64,000 bases of DNA, from NCBI RefSeq assembly GCF_000190575.1, contig NC_015164.1, positions 3,182,501-3,246,500 on the forward strand. The letters run 5' to 3'. Shown in pieces: positions 45,310-54,775 of this stretch; positions within the stretch are counted from its first letter, which is position 1; every line of letters starts with the position of its first letter. The notes under the pieces are model-generated. The model was not told where the DNA came from. It searched no databases and worked only from the letters and a program-made list of their open reading frames with translations. The translations under genes were made by a program, and so were the position numbers. Source of the stretch: Phocaeicola salanitronis DSM 18170 (lineage in GTDB: Bacteria; Bacteroidota; Bacteroidia; Bacteroidales; Bacteroidaceae).

Positions 45310-46377
45310 ATGCGAATATTTGTCACCAATATTAGTCCGAAGGATAAGATAATAGAATATGGCATTTCATTATCAGCCAGCAACTTCAATTACAATTTAA
45401 TAGAAGGCCATTGTTTCGACAAAGTATATTCAATTTACCCTGGTTTTGTCAAAGGAAAATTGGATAAGTTGGATGACGAAACATTTGAGGCGGTGTATTC
45501 TTCGTGGCGTTGGAAAGGTAAACTTAGGCAACGGTTGGCTCGATTTGTAGAGCAATACAAATTATTCAGAAAGATACCTCGCAAATCAACGGTTTGGTAT
45601 TATAATTTAAGCACGCTGAATGTTTTGCTTGTATTACTATTAAAAATATTTAAGCCTAGTGTCCAGCAAAATATCATAATTCTTGACTTTACACCCGACC
45701 TGTTTTTTAACAAGAGAGTGCTGTCCTTGATAAACAGAATGCATGGCCGCATATCCTTGTCAACATACGAAAAATTTAATTCTCGTAATTTAGTGGTTAT
45801 GCCAGGGGTTGTTCCTGTTTCCCATAACTCATATCCACAATTAAGCAATGTAAAGCGTGAATTTCTATTGTCGGGAGCATTGCGGGAAAATATAGCTATG
45901 CACTCGATGCTTCTTGATGCTTTTGCCGAGATGCCCGAATTGACTCTTCACATATCGGGCGTGTTGCTCGACCACAAGGGAAAAACGGAAAGTTATAGTC
46001 GTAAATATCCCAATATTCATTTTTATGGGAAGATGCCATATAACGAGTACAATGAATTGCTGTCGTCTGTTTCTTTCTCATTCAATACAAGGAAACCAAC
46101 TGCTCCCGAAAACAAGTGTAATTTCCCGTCAAAGGTAATAGAAGCGTTACTTTACAACCGCATAGTGATTTCTACCATCCACTATCCACAATTGGAAGGC
46201 ATCAATTATTTGGAAGTGCCAACGGATAAGGAAGCATTCAAGCAAGAGATAAGGCGGATTGCGGCATTGAGCGATACTGAATTACTTAGATATGCCAATC
46301 AAAGTGAAGAGGTTATTAGGCGGTTTAGCACCGAGAAATGGAATGATATAATGGCTCAAATAGAGGAGTTTGAATGA
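45310..46377 (+). CDS. Glycosyltransferase, GT4-like
   Basis: A 355-aa GT-B-like enzyme. The C-terminal half carries LLSGALRENIAMHSMLLDAF, the HISGVLLDHKG strand, and a family motif region FNTRKPTAPENKCNFPSKVIEALLYN. The frame extends upstream to 45193 inside the acyltransferase gene; the ATG at 45310 is the natural start, 10 nt after that gene. It overlaps the next glycosyltransferase by 4 nt. Confidence 0.8.
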   Translation: MRIFVTNISPKDKIIEYGISLSASNFNYNLIEGHCFDKVYSIYPGFVKGKLDKLDDETFEAVYSSWRWKGKLRQRLARFVEQYKLFRKIPRKSTVWYYNLSTLNVLLVLLLKIFKPSVQQNIIILDFTPDLFFNKRVLSLINRMHGRISLSTYEKFNSRNLVVMPGVVPVSHNSYPQLSNVKREFLLSGALRENIAMHSMLLDAFAEMPELTLHISGVLLDHKGKTESYSRKYPNIHFYGKMPYNEYNELLSSVSFSFNTRKPTAPENKCNFPSKVIEALLYNRIVISTIHYPQLEGINYLEVPTDKEAFKQEIRRIAALSDTELLRYANQSEEVIRRFSTEKWNDIMAQIEEFE

Positions 46378-47411
46378 AAAATATTGTATTTTTTAACCTT
46401 GCGGTAATGCCCTACCATGTGGCAGTGTTTCGTGCAATCATAAACAAAGGTTATCAATGTGTGGTATATTGGTGGGGGCGTGCGCCCAAGACATCCTATC
46501 GTGCACCGAAGATAGAGAGGTTAATTCAAGTAAACAGATTTGATTTTTCTGATGCTAGATCTTTATATCAAGATGCATCGAAGTGGTCGCCTGTGTGTGT
46601 AGTATGCAATGGCTGGATGGATCGTGGATATAACAGTGCTTGCGCTATGTTTAAACGTTCGGGAATACCAACATTAGCGGTATCCGATACTCAATGGCGA
46701 GGTGGAAAACAATGGTTAAATAGGTTATTTTCCCCATTCCGACATAAACGATACTTTGATTATATTTGGGCAGCCGGTCTGCTGCAATATGATTATGCAC
46801 GCAAGTTAGGCTATGATTCATCTCACATTTTGCTTAATTGCTTCTCGGCTGACACTGAAGTATTTTCTAGGGTTTCATTAGACGATAAACGCAACATTTA
46901 TCCTCGCCGCTTTCTTTATGTAGGTCGGTTTGTTGAGGTAAAAGGCATAGACACCATGCTTAAAGCATGGGAAAGCATAGTTGACAAACGTGGGTGGACG
47001 TTGGAACTCGTGGGTGATGGCCCATTGAAAGAAACATTCAGACGCGATTATCCAAACGTGATTATTAAGGACTTTATGCCGCAATCGGATTTGGCGATAG
47101 AGGCTGCAAATTCAGGCTGCTTTATACTTCCGTCGCATTTTGAACCTTGGGCCTTGGTGATACAAGAATTTGCCAGTGCCGCAATGCCCATTGTGTGTAC
47201 AAGAAAATGCGGTGCCGCATACCATTTTGTATTAAATGGCTATAACGGTTATGTGGTAGAAGCCGATGATGTGGCGGCGATGGTCAAAGCGATGCAGAAA
47301 ATAATTAAGGCCACCGATATGGAGTTAATTACGATGTCGGAGCATAGTCGCCAACTTTCGCAAGCCGTGACACCCGAATTTGTGGCAGATACGCTGCTGA
47401 GTATTCTATAA
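46374..47411 (+). CDS. Glycosyltransferase family 4
   Basis: A 345-aa GT4 enzyme with the donor-site motif RFLYVGRFVEVKGIDTMLKAW (near residue 179) and the E-X7-E region SHFEPWALVIQEFASAAMP (near residue 255). It starts in the ATGA overlap of the previous gene. It is part of the repeat-unit assembly set. Confidence 0.9.
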   Translation: MKNIVFFNLAVMPYHVAVFRAIINKGYQCVVYWWGRAPKTSYRAPKIERLIQVNRFDFSDARSLYQDASKWSPVCVVCNGWMDRGYNSACAMFKRSGIPTLAVSDTQWRGGKQWLNRLFSPFRHKRYFDYIWAAGLLQYDYARKLGYDSSHILLNCFSADTEVFSRVSLDDKRNIYPRRFLYVGRFVEVKGIDTMLKAWESIVDKRGWTLELVGDGPLKETFRRDYPNVIIKDFMPQSDLAIEAANSGCFILPSHFEPWALVIQEFASAAMPIVCTRKCGAAYHFVLNGYNGYVVEADDVAAMVKAMQKIIKATDMELITMSEHSRQLSQAVTPEFVADTLLSIL

Positions 47412-47436
47412 CGAAATAATAAAATATATACATATT

Positions 47437-48159
47437 ATGAACTGGGAACTAATTAATAAGCTCCGCCGTTTTGCACGGACATCTTGGTTTAAGTCATTGT
47501 ACCTGAATTTTGTAATGCTACCTTTTAAACAGGCAATTAGAATACCAATTATTGTGTCAAAATACACTTATTTCTATTCTCTTTCTGGCAGGATAGAACT
47601 CACATCTCCACCGAGCTTTGGCATGATTCGGTTCGGTTATTTTGGAGAGGATGTTATTACGCCAAAAGATGCTCGAACTCTTTTGCAAATAGAAGGTATA
47701 ATGAAACTTGCATCGAATGTTCATTTTGGATGTGGAGTGGTTATCAGGGTAGAACCTGATGCGGTGTTAGATATAGAAACTAATGTAAGAGTTAGTAACC
47801 GCACTAAGATTATTTGTTATGACAACATTAAAATTTGCCATGATACGAGAATAGCTTGGGAGTGTCAACTTATTGATACCACATTTCATTATATGCGTAA
47901 CATGAATGATAATTCTGTAACAGAATTGACAAAACTTATTGTAGTGGGTGCGCATAACTGGATTGGCAATAGGTGCAATATAATGAAGGGTGCTGTAATT
48001 CCCAATTATACGATTGTCGCTGCAGGCAGTTTGTGCAACAAACACTATGACTTCCCTCAGTATAGTTTGATTGCTGGGACACCTGCAAAATTAATAAAAA
48101 CCGGTATATATCGTTGTCTTGATAAAGAGGAAGCCGAAATTAGAGCATCTTTAAAATGA
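47437..48159 (+). CDS. Left-handed beta-helix acyltransferase, WcaB-like
   Basis: A 240-aa hexapeptide-repeat protein. The last third shows NIKICHDTRIAWECQLIDTTFHYMR followed by GAHNWIGNRCNIMKGAVIPNYTIVAAGSLCNK, and the ending SLIAGTPAKLIKTG typical of sugar O-acetyltransferases. It overlaps the next glycosyltransferase by 4 nt. Confidence 0.85.
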   Translation: MNWELINKLRRFARTSWFKSLYLNFVMLPFKQAIRIPIIVSKYTYFYSLSGRIELTSPPSFGMIRFGYFGEDVITPKDARTLLQIEGIMKLASNVHFGCGVVIRVEPDAVLDIETNVRVSNRTKIICYDNIKICHDTRIAWECQLIDTTFHYMRNMNDNSVTELTKLIVVGAHNWIGNRCNIMKGAVIPNYTIVAAGSLCNKHYDFPQYSLIAGTPAKLIKTGIYRCLDKEEAEIRASLK

Positions 48160-49286
48160 AAATTCTTCAAACAATCGCAGGTTTCGGTGCACATAGCGGT
48201 GGAACATCCACTTGTACATACGATTTGCTTTCAGCAATGCGTGTAATTGGGTGTGATGTAGATTTAATGACCATCCAGTCAACAGACCTAATGGGTAAAG
48301 GTGAGGCATGGATAAAAGCATTGCCTAATGATGCTATTACTCCATACGGATATTCTCGAAATATGAATCGCTTTTTGAAACAAAACGATTACGACCTTTA
48401 TCATACCAATGGTATGTGGATGCATTGTAATCACGCAACTTGTGTGACAGCTCGCAAAAAGGACAAACCTTATATCATCACACCGCATGGGATGCTATAT
48501 CCGCAAGCTTTGGCTCGTTCGGCATGGAAAAAGAAAATCTTACTGAATTTTGGTGGTGTCAATCAAGACTTGCGCTTGGCTGATTGCATTCACTGCACAT
48601 GCAAGGAAGAAATGATGCATTATCGCAATTTAGGATATAAAAATCCTGTGGCTGTCATTCCTAATCCGGTACCTGTCCCATCATTTGTAAATGATTTAAT
48701 CCACGAACGTTATATAAAAAGAATCGGCTTTTTAGGACGATTGCATCCACGGAAGAATGTAGAAAGTCTATTGGATGCATGGATTTCATTAGGTATAGCA
48801 GTAAAAGACGCTCGGCTGGTTATTATGGGAAAGGGAGAGCCGCAATATGAACAAATGTTGAAAGAACGTGTGCGGCAGCATGGATTGAAAAATGTAGAGT
48901 TTGCCGGTTTCGTTACAGGACGAGAGAAGTTTGAACGACTGGCTTCATTGACAGCCTTATGTGTGCCGAGTGATTTTGAAAATTTCGGTATGATTGTGAC
49001 CGAAGCCCTTTCTGTGGGTACTCCGGTTATTGCCAGTCTGGGTACGCCATGGGAAGAACTGAATACGGAACATTGCGGTTATTGGGTAAAGAATGATGTT
49101 CCGACATTGGCTGGAACGATTGCAGATGTTCTGTCCTTATCGGCAGAAGAGATTGCTCGTATGGGGGAAAATGGGAAACGGTTGGTACAGGCAAAGTATA
49201 AGGATACACAAGTGGCACTGATGATGAAGCAACTGTATGAATGGATGCTGAACGGGAGAGAAAAGCCAGATTTTGTGTATGAATAA
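48156..49286 (+). CDS. Glycosyltransferase family 4
   Basis: A 376-aa GT4 enzyme with the N-terminal GFGAHSGGTSTCTYDL glycine loop, PYIITPHGMLYPQAL, the donor motif IGFLGRLHPRKNVESLLDAW (near residue 190) and CVPSDFENFGMIVTEALSVG (E-X7-E). It is the last gene before the DUF4143 ATPase insertion; base composition becomes less AT-rich toward its 3' end. Confidence 0.92.
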   Translation: MKILQTIAGFGAHSGGTSTCTYDLLSAMRVIGCDVDLMTIQSTDLMGKGEAWIKALPNDAITPYGYSRNMNRFLKQNDYDLYHTNGMWMHCNHATCVTARKKDKPYIITPHGMLYPQALARSAWKKKILLNFGGVNQDLRLADCIHCTCKEEMMHYRNLGYKNPVAVIPNPVPVPSFVNDLIHERYIKRIGFLGRLHPRKNVESLLDAWISLGIAVKDARLVIMGKGEPQYEQMLKERVRQHGLKNVEFAGFVTGREKFERLASLTALCVPSDFENFGMIVTEALSVGTPVIASLGTPWEELNTEHCGYWVKNDVPTLAGTIADVLSLSAEEIARMGENGKRLVQAKYKDTQVALMMKQLYEWMLNGREKPDFVYE

Positions 49287-49332
49287 TTCGATTGATTTAA
49301 TAGACTGAAGCTCTAGGCTTTTGCTTTTTCCT

Positions 49333-49425
49333 TTGGATTATTTCAAATTCGAACCAATTATTTCCTTGGATTTTTTCATTTTTTGGCGAATTATTTCCTT
49401 GGATAATTTAAAATCGTTATATTTG
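49333..49425 (+). promoter_or_regulatory. 33-bp period repeats and promoter of the DUF4143 gene
   Basis: TTTCCTTGGAT-type units repeat with their TTGGAT cores at 49333, 49366 and 49399, an exact 33-bp period. A -7 TATATTTG is at 49418-49425; the last TTGGAT sits close to the -33 position. The array may be an operator read by the ATPase itself or by a nearby regulator. Confidence 0.65.
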
Positions 49426-49452
49426 CATATTGGAAATCAATTGATTGGCGCT

Positions 49453-50826
49453 ATGTATCACAAACGACTTATAGACGGTTATCTGAAGGAATGGGCTGAA
49501 CGGGATACACACAAGCCTGTTTTGTTGCGTGGAGCACGTCAAGTGGGAAAATCTACGGCAGTACGCAATTTGAGTAAACAGTTTGAATATTTTGTAGAAA
49601 TAAACTTTGAGAAACAGCCTGATTACAAGGCGTTTTTTAAAAATAACCTTGACGTTAAACGTATCACAGCCCAGCTTGCCGCAGTGTATGGAACGCCGGT
49701 TATAGCGGGTAAAACACTTTTATTCTTTGATGAGGTGCAAAGTTGTCCGGAAGCTATTATGGCACTGCGCTTCTTTAAAGAAGATATGCCGGATTTGCAC
49801 ATCATAGCCGCAGGTTCGTTGTTGGAGTTCGCATTGGCTGAATTGCCTACTTTTGGCGTGGGGCGCATACATTCCATGTTTATGTATCCGATGACTTTTG
49901 ATGAGTTTTTAGAAGCGAACGGAGAAGATTTGCTATTGCAAGCGCGAAATGATGCCACATCCGACAATCCATTGCCCCAACCGTTGCATGACAAACTGAT
50001 TGAGTTGATGCGAATCTATATGCTTGTGGGAGGCATGCCGGAAGTGGTGGACAAATGGGTATCTACGCACGATTTCATACAATGCCAAGAAGTACAAGAC
50101 GACATTATAGTGAGTTATGAAGATGATTTTCCCAAATATCGGAAGAAAGTAGACCCGATGCTTCTCCGCTATACCTTGCGTAATGCGGCCGTACAGGCGA
50201 CCAAAAAATTTGTTTATACGCAAGTGGGAGGAGGGTTCAAGATAAACGAAGTGAAGAAGGCCCTTGAAATGCTGGTACTGGCCGGTATTCTGATACCGGT
50301 GACACATACGGATGCTAACGGACTACCTTTTGGTAGTGAAGCGGATTTTTCTTATCGGAAAATGTTGTTGCTCGACACTGGTCTGATGCTTAGGTTACTT
50401 AATATGACTTTGGGGGATGTAACTGAAATTACTACACACGTACTGACAGCCAATGCTACGGATTTAGTAAACAAGGGAGCTATGGCCGAGCAAATAGCCG
50501 GTTTGGAACTATTGCGCTATCAAAGTCCGAATATCCGACATGATTTGTTCTACTGGGTACGTTTGTCGCGGAATTCACAAGCGGAAATCGATTATTTGAT
50601 AGCTCATGGACAAGAGGTGGTGCCCATAGAGGTAAAAGCGGGTGTACAAGGTGGAATGAAAAGTTTATGGATGTTCATGCGTGAAAAGCATCTGTCGAAA
50701 GCAGTGAGATGTTCGTTGGAAAATTTTGGCGCATTTGACAATGTGGATGCAGAAGCAGACAATGCCGTCAGGCACGTGTGCATCTGTCCCTTGTATGCCA
50801 TATCAATGATGCGCGCGCTCATTTAG
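49453..50826 (+). CDS. AAA ATPase with DUF4143 domain
   Basis: A 457-aa protein of the AAA_14/DUF4143 family. Walker A is RGARQVGKSTAVRNL near residue 28 and Walker B is TLLFFDEVQSCPEAI near residue 92. The C-terminal DUF4143 part has a PD-(D/E)XK-like stretch (SQAEIDYLIAHGQEVVPIEVKAG). The physiological role of this widespread family is unknown. I start at the ATG at 49453 after the promoter; the frame runs upstream through the repeats. It interrupts the capsule biosynthesis genes and looks like an inserted cargo gene. Confidence 0.9.
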   Translation: MYHKRLIDGYLKEWAERDTHKPVLLRGARQVGKSTAVRNLSKQFEYFVEINFEKQPDYKAFFKNNLDVKRITAQLAAVYGTPVIAGKTLLFFDEVQSCPEAIMALRFFKEDMPDLHIIAAGSLLEFALAELPTFGVGRIHSMFMYPMTFDEFLEANGEDLLLQARNDATSDNPLPQPLHDKLIELMRIYMLVGGMPEVVDKWVSTHDFIQCQEVQDDIIVSYEDDFPKYRKKVDPMLLRYTLRNAAVQATKKFVYTQVGGGFKINEVKKALEMLVLAGILIPVTHTDANGLPFGSEADFSYRKMLLLDTGLMLRLLNMTLGDVTEITTHVLTANATDLVNKGAMAEQIAGLELLRYQSPNIRHDLFYWVRLSRNSQAEIDYLIAHGQEVVPIEVKAGVQGGMKSLWMFMREKHLSKAVRCSLENFGAFDNVDAEADNAVRHVCICPLYAISMMRALI

Positions 50827-50937
50827 GTAACGTTGTTATTTTACTCAATAATGACATTGTACTGCATAAAATAGCTTGATTTTGTGCAATAAGCATCATT
50901 ATTTGAATAAAAGAGAGTTATTTATTCGTAGGACAAT

Positions 50938-51501
50938 ATGACTGAAACAATAATCGACTTGTCCAAGTATCACAACGCATTGAGCCGCCGGAATCAGGTA
51001 GTGAGGATGTTGTGGACCATTGTGTGGGGTGTCTTTGCCCGTCCTCTGCCACGTAGTGTAGGGAGCGGTTGGAAGCGTTTTCTATTGCGTCTGTTCGGAG
51101 CGAAGATTGACCGGACTGCTATTGTGTATTCGTCGGCAAAAGTGTATTATCCTGCCAACCTCATTATGGAACGGTATGCCTGTCTTGCCTCGGACGTGGA
51201 CTGCTACAATGTGGCTCCTGTCCATATAGGGGCAAACACGACTGTTTCGCAAGGTGCTTATCTATGCACGGCAAGCCATGATATCACCAATCCGTTGAAT
51301 CCTCTTGTCACTGCACCGATTGTTATAGAAGACCAGGCTTGGGTAGCTGCCGGAGCTTTTGTAGGGATGGGTGTGACGATAGGGCAGGGAGCAGTGGTCG
51401 GTGCACGGGCTGCAGTATTCAAAGATGTGGATGCTTGGACGGTAGTTGGAGGGAATCCGGCTAAGTTTATCAAGAAAAGAATTATTAAAGATATCGTATG
51501 A
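50938..51501 (+). CDS. WcaF-like putative acetyltransferase
   Basis: A 187-aa hexapeptide-repeat acetyltransferase of the WcaF/colanic acid type: an N-terminal RRNQVVRMLWTIVWGVFARP region, LCTASHDITNP with the catalytic His, and APIVIEDQAWVAAGAFVGMG repeats ending VVGGNPAKFIKKR. It overlaps the next, related acetyltransferase gene by 4 nt (ATGA). Confidence 0.88.
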   Translation: MTETIIDLSKYHNALSRRNQVVRMLWTIVWGVFARPLPRSVGSGWKRFLLRLFGAKIDRTAIVYSSAKVYYPANLIMERYACLASDVDCYNVAPVHIGANTTVSQGAYLCTASHDITNPLNPLVTAPIVIEDQAWVAAGAFVGMGVTIGQGAVVGARAAVFKDVDAWTVVGGNPAKFIKKRIIKDIV

Positions 51502-52049
51502 TGATTTTCAATCCTATACAGACTAATGCCATGCCGTTGAAAGATAAATTGAAGAATATGGTATGGAGAATCGTGAATAAAACTTTATTTAGATTTACCC
51601 CCCCCTATTTAAGTTTATTTAGGAAATGGAGGGTGCTTTTAGTGAGGCTTTTTGGAGGGCAGGTAGATTGGAATGCTTCGTTGCATCCTACAGCTGTTAT
51701 TGATTATCCATGGAATCTGATGATGAGAGAGAAAGCATCATTAGGAGAAAAATGTTGGGTGTATGCAATGGCGCCGATAAGTATCGGAGAATTGACTTGT
51801 ATCGGGAAAGATGTCTATTTGTTAACCGGAAGTCATGATATTGAAAAAAGCACGTTTGATTTGGTGACTAAACCTATTAAAATAGGAAAGGGGTGTTGGA
51901 TTGCTACAGCAGCTACGGTCTTACCCGGTATAGCAATAGGTGATTATTGTGTGGTAGCAGCCAATTCTGTAGTAATAAAGAATGTAGAGGCTTGCAGTGT
52001 AGTCGGTGGTAATCCAGCCAAGTTTATTAAGAAACGTATTATCAAATAA
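51498..52049 (+). CDS. WcaF-like putative acetyltransferase, second copy
   Basis: A 183-aa paralogue of the preceding gene: LLTGSHDIEKSTFDLVTKPIKIG and the same ending VVGGNPAKFIKKRIIK. The two differ enough to act on different positions. A C8 run lies at 51598-51605 in the coding sequence (codons for TPP), a minor slippage risk. It is followed 11 nt later by a GT2 gene. Confidence 0.88.
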   Translation: MMIFNPIQTNAMPLKDKLKNMVWRIVNKTLFRFTPPYLSLFRKWRVLLVRLFGGQVDWNASLHPTAVIDYPWNLMMREKASLGEKCWVYAMAPISIGELTCIGKDVYLLTGSHDIEKSTFDLVTKPIKIGKGCWIATAATVLPGIAIGDYCVVAANSVVIKNVEACSVVGGNPAKFIKKRIIK

Positions 52050-52060
52050 TAATCCTTTAT

Positions 52061-52966
52061 ATGCTTGATCTTTCAGTCATTATCCTCACTTACAATGAGG
52101 AAATGCACATCCGTCGGTGTTTGGAAAATGTTGTGCCGATAGCCAAGGATGTCTTTATCATTGACAGCTTTTCCACTGACGCAACACTCGACATTGCCAA
52201 AGAGTTCGCCAATGTACATATCCTGCAAAACAAGTGGGAAAACAATTATGCCAGACAGTTTAATTGGGGTCTGGAACATGCAAATGTTACTACCCGATGG
52301 GTGTTGCGGTTGGATGCCGATGAATATTTGCTTCCCGAGCTGGTACAAGAATTGCAAGAGAAGTTGCCTTCGTTGCCCGATGATGTGACCGGCATCATTT
52401 TCAACCGCCGGCATATCTTTATGGACAAATGGATGAAGAGGGGCATTTATCCTGTAAAACTATTGAGGGTGTTCCGCTATGGAAAAGGTATGTGTGAGCA
52501 ACGGCTGATGGACGAGCATATCCAGTTGACTGAAGGACGTGCTGTAGAATTTGAGCATGATTTCTGCGACCATAACCTGAATAATCTTTCCTGGTTTTGC
52601 CATAAGCACGTAAACTATGCGATTCGCGAAGCTGTAGACTTGCTGGATATAGAATTGGACCTGACGGGGGCTGCAGAAACGGACGAAAACAAGCAAATCA
52701 GTACGCAAGCCAAAGCCAAGCGGATGAAAAAGCACCAATATGCAAAGCAGCCTTTGTTTTGGCGGTCGTTCGCTTATTTCTGTTACCGCTATTTCTTGAA
52801 AGGTGCATGTCTGGATGGCAAAGTGGGTTTTATATGGACTTTCCTGCAAGGGTGGTGGTACCGCACACTGGTAGATGCCAAAATATATGAGATAAAGAAG
52901 GCTTGCGGAAACGATAAGGAGAAGATACGGGGGTATCTGAAAGAGGTATATAACATTCAATTATGA
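52061..52966 (+). CDS. Glycosyltransferase family 2
   Basis: A 301-aa GT-A enzyme of the WaaE/KdtX-like group. LSVIILTYNEEMHIRRCLENV opens the domain, FIIDSFSTDATLDIAKEF follows, and the metal-binding WVLRLDADEYLL is near residue 90. The C-terminus holds a hydrophobic WRSFAYFCYRYFLKGA segment. It overlaps the next GT2 gene by 4 nt. Confidence 0.92.
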   Translation: MLDLSVIILTYNEEMHIRRCLENVVPIAKDVFIIDSFSTDATLDIAKEFANVHILQNKWENNYARQFNWGLEHANVTTRWVLRLDADEYLLPELVQELQEKLPSLPDDVTGIIFNRRHIFMDKWMKRGIYPVKLLRVFRYGKGMCEQRLMDEHIQLTEGRAVEFEHDFCDHNLNNLSWFCHKHVNYAIREAVDLLDIELDLTGAAETDENKQISTQAKAKRMKKHQYAKQPLFWRSFAYFCYRYFLKGACLDGKVGFIWTFLQGWWYRTLVDAKIYEIKKACGNDKEKIRGYLKEVYNIQL

Positions 52967-53745
52967 AAATATCAATTATTACCGCTACTTATAATAGCGG
53001 CACTACGTTGCGTGATACATTGGAGAGTGTGTTGTGTCAGACTTACCAGGACATCGAATGCCTGGTTGTTGACGGAGCCTCGAAAGACAATACGCTGGAT
53101 ATCGTGAAAAGTTATGAAACGAAGTTCGGCGGGAAACTGAGATATATCAGCGAACCGGATAAAGGCATTTATGATGCCATGAACAAGGGGATAACGATGG
53201 CGACAGGCGATGTGGTGGGCATACTTAATTCGGATGACTTCTACACAACAGATACGATACTGGAACAGGTGGCGGAAACAATGAAGGCGCAACCGATGAT
53301 AGACGCGGTATATGGCGATGTGCATTATGTGGACGAGAAAGATTTAAGCCGGAGCGTGCGTTATTATTCTTCGCGTTTATTCAAACGCAGCCTGATGCGG
53401 TTCGGGTTCATGCCGGCACATCCTTCGTTTTATTGCCGGAGGGAGGTATACGAAAGATACGGGGCGTTTGATGTCTCGTATAAAGTGGCTGCTGATTTTG
53501 AAAATTTGCTCCGGCTGATATTTATCCATAAAATCCGTACACGTTATATTCCGGCAGATTTTGTGACCATGCGTATGGGTGGAGCTTCTTCATCGGGACT
53601 GAAAAGCCACCGGCAAATCATGAAAGACCATTTGCGTGCCATGAAGCAGAACGGGGTATTCTCGAATAGTTTGCTGCTTTGCTTCCGTTATCCTTATAAG
53701 GTAGGGGAGGTGGTATGGGCACGATTGACAGGCAGACGGGTTTGA
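52963..53745 (+). CDS. Glycosyltransferase family 2
   Basis: A 260-aa GT-A enzyme: KISIITATYNSGTTLRDTLES at the N-terminus, CLVVDGASKDNTLDIV, and the metal site VGILNSDDFYTTD near residue 85. Such enzymes act at the membrane in repeat-unit assembly. It is the last clear glycosyltransferase of the locus. Confidence 0.92.
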   Translation: MKISIITATYNSGTTLRDTLESVLCQTYQDIECLVVDGASKDNTLDIVKSYETKFGGKLRYISEPDKGIYDAMNKGITMATGDVVGILNSDDFYTTDTILEQVAETMKAQPMIDAVYGDVHYVDEKDLSRSVRYYSSRLFKRSLMRFGFMPAHPSFYCRREVYERYGAFDVSYKVAADFENLLRLIFIHKIRTRYIPADFVTMRMGGASSSGLKSHRQIMKDHLRAMKQNGVFSNSLLLCFRYPYKVGEVVWARLTGRRV

Positions 53746-53760
53746 TAACTGGCTTTTTTT

Positions 53761-54675
53761 ATGAAAAGAATATTTTTACTCTTCTTGCTGGCAGGGGTAT
53801 TGGGAACGGCATCTGTCAAGGCACAGCCTGCCATACCTGCCGGGCAAGTGGATATCTTTATGGGAGTGGACTTGAATTACCGCGACTTGCTTCATAACGG
53901 ACGGGTGTATGATTTCCTGATAAACCTGACTCCCGGCATCAAATGGAATATGGGTAAGGGATGGCAGGCTACGGCGCAAGCGTTTATCCCTGTTTATAAT
54001 AATTATGGCGACCGGTATAAGAAGGTGCGGCTGACCATGGCTGTGCTTTCGAAAGAAATGAGTTTCCGTTCGCGCTGGTATCTGAAGGCTAGCGGAGGAT
54101 TGTTCGGAAGCGAGCGTTACGGACTGGACCTGAAAGGAATGTATGTGGTGAATGACTGGCTGGCATTGGAAGCTCAAGCCGGTTGGACAGGATATTGCTC
54201 AATGGCAGCAGGCTGGGAAGCCAGCTTGCCGAAGCGTTTGACAGCATTGGCTGGAGCAGACTTTTATTTGAGTAAATGGAATACGCAATTTAGGGTGAGA
54301 GGCGGAAGGTTTGTGTATGAAGATTACGGTGCCATTGTAGAAGCCATGAGGCATTTCAGGCATTGTACGGTGGGTGTGTATGGGGAATACAGCAATGAAG
54401 GCGGGAAAAACGCGGGATTCAAGGTCGTGATGATGATACCGCCTTATAAGCGTCACCGCAGGAAGGTGAATTTCCGTCCTGCATCTAATTTCCGCCTGAC
54501 TTATAGTTTGGAGGGAGATGCGTATGCCAATAAGATGTATGCGACAGATCCTGAAGAAAACGAACGGGAAGGATGGTTTGACCGGGAGGCGTTGAAATGG
54601 GGAAGCAATACGATGGAACCGGACTTTGAGAATGAAGAACGAAAAATGAAGAATGAAGAATGTGTACAAAATTAA
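53761..54675 (+). CDS. Predicted outer-membrane beta-barrel protein
   Basis: A 304-aa protein with a signal peptide (KRIFLLFLLAGVLGTASVKAQ). The remainder alternates short amphipathic strands (AGQVDIFMGVDLNYRD, RWYLKASGGLFGSERYGLDLK, LTALAGADFYLSKWNTQFRVRGG), as in an outer-membrane barrel. Function is unknown. With the following YjbH-like gene it may form an outer-membrane pair for polysaccharide secretion or attachment, by analogy with Gram-negative YjbEFGH systems. The 16-nt gap to the GT2 gene suggests cotranscription. Confidence 0.75.
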   Translation: MKRIFLLFLLAGVLGTASVKAQPAIPAGQVDIFMGVDLNYRDLLHNGRVYDFLINLTPGIKWNMGKGWQATAQAFIPVYNNYGDRYKKVRLTMAVLSKEMSFRSRWYLKASGGLFGSERYGLDLKGMYVVNDWLALEAQAGWTGYCSMAAGWEASLPKRLTALAGADFYLSKWNTQFRVRGGRFVYEDYGAIVEAMRHFRHCTVGVYGEYSNEGGKNAGFKVVMMIPPYKRHRRKVNFRPASNFRLTYSLEGDAYANKMYATDPEENEREGWFDREALKWGSNTMEPDFENEERKMKNEECVQN

Positions 54676-54682
54676 TCGATAT

Positions 54683-54753
54683 TTTACCACAGAGGACACA
54701 GAGGCACACAGAGGCTTTAAAAATTTCCTCTGTGTTGCTCTGTGGTGAATTTT
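54683..54753. repeat. CACCACAGA-family element R8
   Basis: TTTACCACAGAGGACACAGAGG and the complementary right half CTCTGTGTTGCTCTGTGGTGAA form an inverted repeat starting 7 nt after the barrel-protein stop codon. It is a diverged member of the family seen at 9.8-21.4 kb. Confidence 0.75.
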
Positions 54754-54775
54754 ATCATATAAGCTAATTATGCTG

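Noticed and set aside
49333..49425. 33-bp period repeats considered as a CRISPR array
   Set aside because: Units are imperfect, the period has no separate repeat and spacer parts, only three units occur and no cas gene is near.
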